From Elusimicrobia bacterium RIFOXYD2_FULL_34_15 (GTDB lineage Bacteria; Elusimicrobiota; UBA8919), in assembly GCA_001800605.1 (NCBI GenBank), contig MGVS01000069.1, forward strand, positions 1 through 40,684: 40,684 bases of DNA. Reading direction: 5' to 3'. The notes below the pieces were generated by a model that saw only the letters and a list, made by a program, of their open reading frames with translations, was not told the origin of the DNA and made no database searches. This document shows positions 9,107 through 17,160 of this stretch, in pieces; positions within the stretch are counted from its first letter, which is position 1; each line of letters begins with the position of its first letter. Made by a program: the position numbers and the translations under genes.

Positions 9107-10891
9107 ATGAAAGAAAATGTAAGCTCAGATAGTCTGCCAAAAGTTATTTTTTTTATTACCGGATTCTTTCTTTTTTTACTTCCGCTTATTCCGGACGAAA
9201 AAATAACAAGATGGAAATTGTGGGTTTTAGAAAGCGGTCTTTTTATAATTTTGATTACCTGGATTTTTAATAAAATTAATTCTGAAAGAATCTATATTAA
9301 AAATTCCGAATTAAACAAACCGATTTTAATCTGGCTAATATTCTCAATATTTTTGTATATTATTTCTTCCAATTTACATATTGCTGAATTGGAATTATAT
9401 AGAGTAATAATCTGTTTTTTGAGTTTTTTTGTTTTTTCTAATATCATACTGAAAAATGGCCGGAAGGAAATATTAATCAGGTTTTGGTTAATTGGCGGTT
9501 TTTTATCTGTAATTTATGGGTTAATGACGCACTATGGCGGATTTTGGATAATAACAACTCCGAAAGTGGATAGAATTTTTTCTACGTTTGGAAATCCGAT
9601 ATTTTTCGCATCGTTTTTGGTTGTTTCATTTCCGTTTATAATTTATAAAATTACATTAAGTAGTAATTTTTTAAATAGATTCTTTTGGTTTATTATTTCT
9701 TTAGCATTTTTAATTGCTTTATTTTTTACAAAGAGCCGTGCCGGGTGGGTAGGCTTGGGTGTTTCAAGTTTGGTTTTAATTTTTAATCTTTTAAAAACTA
9801 AAAAACAAAAAATATTTTTTATAATAGTTTTCTCTATTATTACAGCCGGATTTATTTATAAAACAAAAAATGTTTGGACAAGACAGCAGGCGCATCTGCT
9901 TATATGGAGAGATTCATTAAAAATGGTTTCACGCAATCCGCTGCTTGGCGTTGGATTAGGAACCTTCCATATAAATTTTCCGAATTATGCTTCTGAAGAG
10001 CTTAAGAAGATTTGGCCTCAGATGCAGAATATTGTTAATGATGCGCATTCAGAATTCGTTCAGATTTTAGCAGAAACCGGTATAATAGGATTTGGAATAT
10101 TTCTGTGGATTATTATAATTTATTTTCTGCAATTAAATAAATTTAAAAAGAATATAAATGACAAAAATAAGATTCTACTGCAAAATGTCGGATTGGCTTC
10201 CGTGTGCGGAATTTTAGTTCAGAATTTGTTTTCTGTAGATATGAGGTTCACAATTTCTTCATTCTATTTATTTACAGTAATTGGCATAACCTCATCACTT
10301 CCGGATAATTATGAAGTCAATATCAATATAAATAAAAATCAAAAATATTTTTTTGCGGTAATTCTGATAGCCGGTATAATTTTTTTAGAATATAATATGG
10401 TTGTAAAGCAATACAGGAGCTGGAATCTGGTTTTCAGAAGCAAAGATTTTCTGAATACAAAAATATTAAATTCAGATGATCAGAAAAAAATTGTTCAGAA
10501 AATGATAGATTCTAATCCTGGAGATGCGCAGTTATATTTTAAATTAGGGTATTTGTGGGCGAATGAAATCAAAACAAATAAAGAAGCGATTCAAAAAGCG
10601 ATAGAGTATTTTTCAAAAGCCGCAGATATTAATCCTGCAATTGAAAATGGCGGTGCATATAATAACTTAGGAAATATTTATTTTACAATCGGAAATAGAG
10701 CTATGGCAAAAGAAAATTATATTAGGGCAATCAATGTAAATCCAAAGCTGATTGATGCACATCTGAATCTCGGGATTGCATATTATTATGATGGTAAATT
10801 AAAGGAAAGTGTAGCCGAATTTGAAAAAGTATTGCAACTGGAACCCAAAAATTTGCAGGCAGTTTACATGCTGAAAAAAATGAGAGAATGA
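9107..10891 (+). CDS. O-antigen ligase family protein with C-terminal TPR repeats
   Basis: Multi-TM, STFGNPIFFASFLVVSFP, FTKSRAGWVGL, NDAHSEFVQILAETGIIGF, TPRs at the C-terminus. Confidence 0.85.
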   Translation: MKENVSSDSLPKVIFFITGFFLFLLPLIPDEKITRWKLWVLESGLFIILITWIFNKINSERIYIKNSELNKPILIWLIFSIFLYIISSNLHIAELELYRVIICFLSFFVFSNIILKNGRKEILIRFWLIGGFLSVIYGLMTHYGGFWIITTPKVDRIFSTFGNPIFFASFLVVSFPFIIYKITLSSNFLNRFFWFIISLAFLIALFFTKSRAGWVGLGVSSLVLIFNLLKTKKQKIFFIIVFSIITAGFIYKTKNVWTRQQAHLLIWRDSLKMVSRNPLLGVGLGTFHINFPNYASEELKKIWPQMQNIVNDAHSEFVQILAETGIIGFGIFLWIIIIYFLQLNKFKKNINDKNKILLQNVGLASVCGILVQNLFSVDMRFTISSFYLFTVIGITSSLPDNYEVNININKNQKYFFAVILIAGIIFLEYNMVVKQYRSWNLVFRSKDFLNTKILNSDDQKKIVQKMIDSNPGDAQLYFKLGYLWANEIKTNKEAIQKAIEYFSKAADINPAIENGGAYNNLGNIYFTIGNRAMAKENYIRAINVNPKLIDAHLNLGIAYYYDGKLKESVAEFEKVLQLEPKNLQAVYMLKKMRE

Positions 10892-10894
10892 AAA

Positions 10895-10978
10895 AATAGT
10901 AACGGGTAACGGGTAATGAGTAACGAGTAATCCTTCGACAAGCTCAGGACAGGCTGGGTAATGGGTAATAAGTAAAAG
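10895..10978. repeat. (GGTAAYGRGTAA)n array with embedded CTTCGACAAGCTCAGGACAGGC element
   Basis: Read directly; antisense translation gives the recognisable peptide VLSLSKD. Confidence 0.7.
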
Positions 10979-10987
10979 ATAAAAATT

Positions 10988-11959
10988 ATGGAAATCAAAT
11001 TAAATAAATTAGATGATTTAAGAAAATCCGGAGAAAAGGTTGCAATATTCACAATAAGGAATATTAAACACACCGCGGAGTTTTCTGCTTTGCTTGTAAC
11101 TAATTTTTTTATTTTACTTTTGCCTTTGAAATTTTCACTCTGGGCAGGGAGGCGATTAGGCAGTATCGCGTTCCATATTTTAAAAATAAGAAGAGAAGTT
11201 GTGATAAAAAATCTTAGGTTAGCATTTCCCAAAAAAACAAATTTGGAAATATTTAATATTGCTGAAACAACATATAAAAACTTTGCTATGTCAATGATAG
11301 AATTATTATCATTTCCAAAATTAAGATTGAGGGATTTTTCTAAAAATATAGAATTTGAAGGACTCGAATGTCTGGAGCATTCTTTAAATAACAAGGAAGG
11401 CATGGTTTTAATAGCGGGGCATTTTGGGTCGTGGGAATTGATGGGAGCGGTAGTCCGTAAAAAAGGTTATCCAATAAATTTTTTGGTTGGCAAACAACAT
11501 AATATATATGTAGATAATCTTTTAAATTTCTACAGAAAACTTAAAAATGTAGGTATTATACCTCTTAAAATGGCATTAAAAAGTGTAATCAGGGCTTTAA
11601 AAAAGGGCGAATTTGTTGCTATGTTATCAGATCAGGATGCCGGTAGAAGAGACGGTGTTTTCGTTAATTTTTTTAATAAACCGGCTTCTACTCCTAAGGG
11701 CCCGGCTGTTTTTGCACTGCATACTGATGTACCGATAGTAATGGGTTTTTGTATAAGACAACCCTCTAAAATTAAACATAAAATAAAATTCGTTGCAGTC
11801 GATTTTAAAAAAAGCGGTAATAATGAGAAAGACATTGAATTACTTACATTGAAATATACTCAGATTCTGGAAGGTTTTATAAAAAAATATCCTGATCACT
11901 GGTTTTGGTTTCATAAAAGATGGAAAACCACTGTTGACAATACAGAAAATATGTATTAA
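10988..11959 (+). CDS. Lipid A biosynthesis lauroyl acyltransferase family (LpxL/HtrB-like)
   Basis: GMVLIAGHFGSWELMG, FVAMLSDQDAGRRDGVFVNFFNKPASTPKGPAVFA, YPDHWFWFHKRWKT. Confidence 0.92.
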   Translation: MEIKLNKLDDLRKSGEKVAIFTIRNIKHTAEFSALLVTNFFILLLPLKFSLWAGRRLGSIAFHILKIRREVVIKNLRLAFPKKTNLEIFNIAETTYKNFAMSMIELLSFPKLRLRDFSKNIEFEGLECLEHSLNNKEGMVLIAGHFGSWELMGAVVRKKGYPINFLVGKQHNIYVDNLLNFYRKLKNVGIIPLKMALKSVIRALKKGEFVAMLSDQDAGRRDGVFVNFFNKPASTPKGPAVFALHTDVPIVMGFCIRQPSKIKHKIKFVAVDFKKSGNNEKDIELLTLKYTQILEGFIKKYPDHWFWFHKRWKTTVDNTENMY

Positions 11960-11970
11960 AATCTGAAAAC

Positions 11971-12008
11971 ATAGTAACGGGTAATGAGTAATGGGTAACG
12001 AGCAAAAT
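11971..12008. repeat. Second GTAACGGGTAATGAGTAATGGGTAACGAG array
   Basis: Same unit as the 10895-10978 array. Confidence 0.65.
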
Positions 12009-12178
12009 CGCTAGATTATTAATTACTTAAAATCTTAGTTTTGTGAAAATTAATACTTGTAGTTAGTGTGAGCCTGCTTACCGGCAGGTAATTAGTAGTC
12101 AAGGAAAGTTTTTCGTTCTAGTAAATATGTATCCTCGCACCAATTACAAATTACTAACTACTAATTACTGGTTTTAAT

Positions 12179-12265
12179 GGAGAGGTGGCCGAGTGGCTGA
12201 AGGCGCGGGTCTCGAAAACCCGTTCCCGATTTATCGGGACGAGAGTTCGAATCTCTCCCTCTCCT
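12179..12265 (+). tRNA. tRNA-Ser(CGA)
   Basis: Acceptor GGAGAGG/CCTCTCC, D-arm GCC..GGC, anticodon arm CGGGT-CTCGAAA-ACCCG, long variable arm TTCCCGATTTATCGGGAC, T-arm GAGAG-TTCGAAT-CTCTC. Confidence 0.95.
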
Positions 12266-12292
12266 GAGTTTTCGCTTACGGCGAAAACTCAG
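12264..12292. repeat. Perfect 12-bp-stem palindrome CTGAGTTTTCGC-TTACG-GCGAAAACTCAG abutting the tRNA 3' end
   Basis: Read directly; could act as tRNA terminator stem but lacks an immediate U-tract. Confidence 0.75.
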
Positions 12293-12293
12293 A

Positions 12294-12367
12294 GAATCGA
12301 AAATAGAGATTAGAAAATAGATAAGGACAAATTTTCGATTCGGTCTAATGTTCTATTATCTATTTTC
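12294..12367. repeat. Two interleaved perfect inverted repeats (pseudoknot-like topology)
   Basis: GAATCGAAAAT 12294-12304 with ATTTTCGATTC 12331-12341; GAAAATAGATAA 12313-12324 with TTATCTATTTTC 12356-12367. Confidence 0.7.
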
Positions 12368-12412
12368 AGTAGTTAAGACAAAATTACATATTTAATTTTA
12401 TCTGGAGGGTTT

Positions 12413-13516
12413 ATGAAAAAAGTTTTGATTATCGCGGCATTATTTTTGCAGTTATTAGGTCTGTGTTATGCAAGAAAAGAAGGTACGGTTAATTTAGACT
12501 CAATCCCTAAAGCGATTTCTCCAAATCATGACGGGCTTTATGAAAAAACTAGATTTATTATGACAATAGATACTGGAAAAATAAAAAAATGGACGCTTGA
12601 AATAAAAAATGATTTAGGTGTACCGATAAAAACATTATCAGGTGAAGAAATTATTCCTGCTGTTCTCGAGTGGGATGGAACCGATGAAAAAAATGCTGTT
12701 GTTGTAGATGGTAAATATGTATGTGTTTTGAATGTAGATGGCAAATATCCTGCCCGTTCAAACGAAGTGTGGATTACTGTTGATACTATGCCTCCTTTTG
12801 TTGGGATTTCAGTATCTACTCCGGGAATATCACCAAATGGTGATGGTATTGATGATTCATGCACCATTTCTTTTGTTGCAGACGATCCTATAGGTTTTTC
12901 AGTCTGGGAAGCGGCAATTGAAAATTCAAAAAGTATTGCGGTAATTTCTTTGAAAGGAACCTCTTCAATACAAAAAGAATTTGTTTGGGACGGAAAAGAT
13001 GATTATTATAAAAATGTAGTTCCAAATGGCAAATATAAAGTAAAATTTACAGTATTTGATACTGTTGGTAATAAGGCTGTTGCCGACCTGATTGATATTG
13101 ATGTGAATATACCCGAGAAGGTTGTTGTAGAAGAAAAGAAAATTTCTGTTAAAGAAGAAAAAAGAGGATTGGTTGTTAATCTCGCATCTTCAGTTCTCTT
13201 TGACTCTGGAAAATCTGAACTGAAACCGGGAGCATTTGATATGCTGAACGAGGTTGTAAAATTAATGCAGGAATATCCTGATAATAACATTTTAATTGAA
13301 GGGCACACTGATAGCTACGGCAGTGATGCTTATAATAAGAGACTTTCTGAAAAAAGAGCACAATCTGTTTATGATATGCTGGTTTCTAAGTATAGCGTAG
13401 ACTCAAAACGGTTATCTGCTATAGGTTATGGTGAAGAAAAACCAATGGCAGACAATAAGACAGCTGCTGGGCGTGAACAAAATAGGCGCGTAGAAATTAT
13501 AATATTGAAAAAATAA
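12413..13516 (+). CDS. OmpA-family outer-membrane protein with two FlgD-like Ig segments
   Basis: SPNHDGLYEKTRF, SPNGDGIDDSCTISF; C-terminal VLFDSGKSELKPGAFDMLNEV...EGHTDSYGSDAYNKRLSEKRAQSVYDML. Confidence 0.92.
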   Translation: MKKVLIIAALFLQLLGLCYARKEGTVNLDSIPKAISPNHDGLYEKTRFIMTIDTGKIKKWTLEIKNDLGVPIKTLSGEEIIPAVLEWDGTDEKNAVVVDGKYVCVLNVDGKYPARSNEVWITVDTMPPFVGISVSTPGISPNGDGIDDSCTISFVADDPIGFSVWEAAIENSKSIAVISLKGTSSIQKEFVWDGKDDYYKNVVPNGKYKVKFTVFDTVGNKAVADLIDIDVNIPEKVVVEEKKISVKEEKRGLVVNLASSVLFDSGKSELKPGAFDMLNEVVKLMQEYPDNNILIEGHTDSYGSDAYNKRLSEKRAQSVYDMLVSKYSVDSKRLSAIGYGEEKPMADNKTAAGREQNRRVEIIILKK

Positions 13517-14334
13517 TGGCAGGCATTAAAAAGATTCTTTTATCGCTCTTTGTAATTTTATGCTTTTTATCCATCATGTCAATGGTTCTGTTGAAAACTG
13601 CTTTTCCGAGAAAATGGATGAAAAATATTGTTCAATGGAGAATTTCTAAATTTACAGGAGGGAAATCTGAAATTAAATCTATCTCTTTGGATTTTGGAGG
13701 AATAACTTTAAACAATATAAATATTTTTTTCGATAATCATTCTAAATGGAATATTGAAAAAGTAAAGTTATCACCTAATTTATTTCCGTTTCCGCGAAAA
13801 CAGGTGGCTTTAAATAAAATAGTAATTATCAATCCAATATTGGAATTTACTGATAAAATAGAAAATCTTTCATTCAAAAAAAAATTTAAAACTGAATATG
13901 CAATTATAATAAGCAATTTAGGCCTTAAAAACGGCAAGATATATTTTACTAATTTAAGAATTGAAAAGCTAAGCCTGGATATAAAAAACGCTTCTTTAAG
14001 CAATACATTCCCTATTGAAATGTCTTTTTTTGCCGAAAATGCAAGTTTTGATATAAAAGCAGAATATAATTATAAAGATGATTTAGTAAATATAAAAGAA
14101 GCGATTTTAAAAGAAGATAAAAAGGAAGTTTTTTTAACCGGGGAATTGAAAAATATGCTTAATTTTAAGAATTTAAACTTTAACATAAATATCAAAGGTG
14201 ATAGAATATTATTTAATAAAATATTTTTATCTAATTTGTATAAAAGAAAAATTACTGCTTTTAGTGATGATAAAGTAAGTTTAGAAATTAACGGTAATTT
14301 GGAAAATTTTCAGATTAATAATTCAGTCCATTAA
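13516..14334 (+). CDS. AsmA-like membrane-anchored protein (tentative)
   Basis: N-terminal TM followed by beta-rich repeats (ISLDFGGITLNNINIFF...VKLSPN); start overlaps the previous stop by one base (TAATG). Confidence 0.45.
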   Translation: MAGIKKILLSLFVILCFLSIMSMVLLKTAFPRKWMKNIVQWRISKFTGGKSEIKSISLDFGGITLNNINIFFDNHSKWNIEKVKLSPNLFPFPRKQVALNKIVIINPILEFTDKIENLSFKKKFKTEYAIIISNLGLKNGKIYFTNLRIEKLSLDIKNASLSNTFPIEMSFFAENASFDIKAEYNYKDDLVNIKEAILKEDKKEVFLTGELKNMLNFKNLNFNINIKGDRILFNKIFLSNLYKRKITAFSDDKVSLEINGNLENFQINNSVH

Positions 14335-14390
14335 AGGATGTTGCAAATTAACTTGGCATAAGAAAGTAATTACAAAGACTAAGCAGCTTA

Positions 14391-14413
14391 TTGTTTAACG
14401 GAATATTAAACAA
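14391..14413 (+). promoter_or_regulatory. Hairpin TTGTTTAA-CGGAATA-TTAAACAA immediately 5' of a strong Shine-Dalgarno
   Basis: 8-bp perfect stem followed directly by GGAGGTGAGG. Confidence 0.4.
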
Positions 14414-14427
14414 GGAGGTGAGGTAAA

Positions 14428-14649
14428 ATGTTGGCAGTTATAGGCGGTCTTATCACATTGGTTGTAGGTATAATCTTTTTATTTGGTGCGAAAATTATAC
14501 CCGGACTTCCGCTTTATATGTGGGATGATTTCTTGGTTTTTCTTAAAGGTATGATATCTTCCGGACTTGTTTTGGGCGGAATACTCGCAATTATAGCCGG
14601 TATATCGGCAATAAGAGATAGAGCGAAAACAGAGGAAAAAAATAATTGA
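14428..14649 (+). CDS. Small two-TM membrane protein (73 aa), unknown function
   Basis: Strong SD AAGGAGGTGAGG; two hydrophobic helices and charged tail. Confidence 0.75.
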   Translation: MLAVIGGLITLVVGIIFLFGAKIIPGLPLYMWDDFLVFLKGMISSGLVLGGILAIIAGISAIRDRAKTEEKNN

Positions 14650-15623
14650 AGATATCTAATCTCGGCGAATTTGGATTAATCGAAAGAATTAGAAAAAAAG
14701 TTAAGAAAACAAGTAGTGGTTCCGGAGTAGTAGTTGGCATAGGTGATGATTGTGCTATTGTTAAAAGTAACAAAGTAAAAAATTTTCTTTTTACAACTGA
14801 TACATTAATAGAAAATATTCATTTTTCAAGAAAATATTTTAACTTTTTTGACATAGGATATAAATCACTTGTTGCCAATCTTTCCGATATTGCTGCGGTT
14901 GGTGGATTGCCTCTTTACTGTCTTGTAACCGTGGGTTTTCCTTCAAATATAGAAGTACAAGACATTGATAATCTTTATAATGGAATTACAACCCTTGCTG
15001 CAGAATTTAATGTTAAGATTATCGGAGGGGATACAGTTAAATCTCCGGATAATATAGTAGTCTCAATTACAGTTATAGGTAAGACAGTCTATGGTAATGG
15101 CATATTAAGGAGCGGCGCTAAGGCCGGGGATACAATCTTTACAACAGGTACTTTCGGAGATCCGGCTGCCGGCCTTTTTTTGTTTCAAAAAAATATTTCC
15201 GGCTGGGAAAAAATAAAGAAAAAACATTTAAAACCCTACCCAAAAATTAAAGAAGGTATTTTTATTGCAAAATCAATGTTGGCAACATCAATGATTGATT
15301 CGTCAGATGGATTTGATAAATCAATAAGACTTATTTGCGAAGAATCTAAAGTTGGTTGTGAGATTTATACAAATAAAATTCCGGTTTCTTCCACTTTGAC
15401 TAAATTGTGTTCACTTAATAACTTATCTCTAAATAAATTTGTTCTTTTTGGCGGTGAAGAATACGAATTATTATTTACCGTTCCGACTAACAGGAAAAAG
15501 TTTTTTGAAAAGAGGTTTTATCCGGTTGGAAAAATAATCCGGAAAAGAGAAATTATATATTTGGATAAAAACGGTAAAAAATTGAATCTTAATAATAATG
15601 GATATGACCATTTTAAAAAGTAA
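14646..15623 (+). CDS. thiL: Thiamine-monophosphate kinase
   Basis: GEFGLIERIRKKV, GIGDDCAIV, FTTDTLIENIHF, GYKSLVANLSDIAAVGG, GGDTVKS, MIDSSDGFDKSI, FGGEEYELLFT. Confidence 0.95.
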   Translation: MKISNLGEFGLIERIRKKVKKTSSGSGVVVGIGDDCAIVKSNKVKNFLFTTDTLIENIHFSRKYFNFFDIGYKSLVANLSDIAAVGGLPLYCLVTVGFPSNIEVQDIDNLYNGITTLAAEFNVKIIGGDTVKSPDNIVVSITVIGKTVYGNGILRSGAKAGDTIFTTGTFGDPAAGLFLFQKNISGWEKIKKKHLKPYPKIKEGIFIAKSMLATSMIDSSDGFDKSIRLICEESKVGCEIYTNKIPVSSTLTKLCSLNNLSLNKFVLFGGEEYELLFTVPTNRKKFFEKRFYPVGKIIRKREIIYLDKNGKKLNLNNNGYDHFKK

Positions 15624-17160
15624 TTTCTCGAAAATAGCTCTTTTATGTATTTTAACATTTACACTTTTTTTTCCATTTATAAATAAAGCAATATCTTCGG
15701 ATTCTATATTTTATATCTATACAGCAAGGCAAATATTAAAAGAACCGATCAAACCCTTTAGTTTTCAGTTAAATTGCGCCAATAAGAATTATTTTGCATG
15801 GGATGTCGCTAATAACCCGCCACTAATATCATATTTTATTGCAGGTATAATTAAAATATTTGGAGAAAATGAAAAAATATTTCATCTTTTATTTTTATGT
15901 TTCACGATTTTTTGTGTTTCTGGTATATATTTTTTATCGGATGAATTAAAAATAGATCCATTTTTTTCAGCACTTCTATTAATTGCAAGTCCCGCTTTTT
16001 TTGTTAACGCTACCGATATTATGCTGGATGTTCCATTAATGGCATTCTCTGTCTGGGGAATACTTTTTGTTTTCCGGCAAAAGTATTTTGGCTGGATTCT
16101 ATTGGGTTTTGCAATATTAGTCAAATTTGCTGCAATTTTAAATCTTCCTATTATCTTTGTATGGTTATTATTGAATAAAAAACTAAAAGAAAATATTATA
16201 TTCTTTGCAGTGCCGATTCTTTTTTTATTAGTTTGGATAATACATAATAAATTGGTTTACAATGAAATTCAAATTTTAAAAAAATCTTTACAAGTAGGAT
16301 TATCATTTGGATTAGTTAAAGAGATACCTATATTTACTTATATTGGGGGAGCATTTATTTTTCCAATAAGTATAATGTGGGCAAGTTTTAATAAGAGCAA
16401 ATATAATTTATGGATTTTTTTACTAAGTTTTTTAGCAATTAATCTTTTATTTAATTTACTAGGTTATAAAATATTACAAAGTTTTTTATTCGGAATTTTT
16501 ATTTGTTCAGCAATATTATTAATTATGATATTTTTTAATTATCTTAAAGAAACTAATTTTGATAAAGATGTAATTTTTCTTTTAAGCTGGTTTTTTTTAT
16601 ATTTAATATTTTTTGTTTCAGTTTCGGCTATCGTGGCGGTAAGGTATCTTTTGCCATTACTGGTGCCGGCGATAATTTTGTTTGTTAAAATTTCTGAAAA
16701 GGTTGTATATAGAAAAATATTTCTGTCATTTTCTATAATTTCCGGATTAATAATCTCATTGTGCATTTCAAATTCTGATTATATATTGGCGAATTCATAT
16801 AGGGATTTTTCAAGATATGTCACTGAAAATTATAATAAAGAAAACGTTTATTTCACCGGGCATTTGGGTTTTCAATATTACATGGAAAATAACGGCTTTA
16901 TAGCGATTGATTCAAATAATAATAAATATTTGAGAGGGTCTATTATAGTTGTTCCCGTTTTACCTGTCCCGCAAAAAATTAACCAAGATGTTATAAAAAA
17001 ATTGAAATTAATTGATGAAATAAATATTCACGCAAAAAATCCGTTTAGAAGTATGGATCCAAATTCACAAGCGGGTTTTCATTTAAATATGTACGGGCTA
17101 TTACCATATTCTTTTTCAAAGATGCCTATTGAAAAATTTAGGATTTATAAAATAAAATGA
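15598..17160 (+). CDS. GT39/ArnT-like membrane glycosyltransferase
   Basis: Multi-TM, AISSDSIFYIYTARQILKEP near the N-terminus, WDVANNPPLISYFIAGI, MLDVPLMAF. Confidence 0.75.
   Translation: MDMTILKSNFSKIALLCILTFTLFFPFINKAISSDSIFYIYTARQILKEPIKPFSFQLNCANKNYFAWDVANNPPLISYFIAGIIKIFGENEKIFHLLFLCFTIFCVSGIYFLSDELKIDPFFSALLLIASPAFFVNATDIMLDVPLMAFSVWGILFVFRQKYFGWILLGFAILVKFAAILNLPIIFVWLLLNKKLKENIIFFAVPILFLLVWIIHNKLVYNEIQILKKSLQVGLSFGLVKEIPIFTYIGGAFIFPISIMWASFNKSKYNLWIFLLSFLAINLLFNLLGYKILQSFLFGIFICSAILLIMIFFNYLKETNFDKDVIFLLSWFFLYLIFFVSVSAIVAVRYLLPLLVPAIILFVKISEKVVYRKIFLSFSIISGLIISLCISNSDYILANSYRDFSRYVTENYNKENVYFTGHLGFQYYMENNGFIAIDSNNNKYLRGSIIVVPVLPVPQKINQDVIKKLKLIDEINIHAKNPFRSMDPNSQAGFHLNMYGLLPYSFSKMPIEKFRIYKIK

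Noticed and set aside
10864-11403. 179-aa minus-strand ORF
   Set aside because: Antisense to lpxL and the repeat array; its tail (VLSLSKDYSLLITRYPLLFF) is translated repeat, with no recognisable family.
10895-12008. GTAACGGGTAA arrays as possible iterons or an origin
   Set aside because: No replication gene nearby, and the same motif recurs within the tolC leader; fits a dispersed repeat family.
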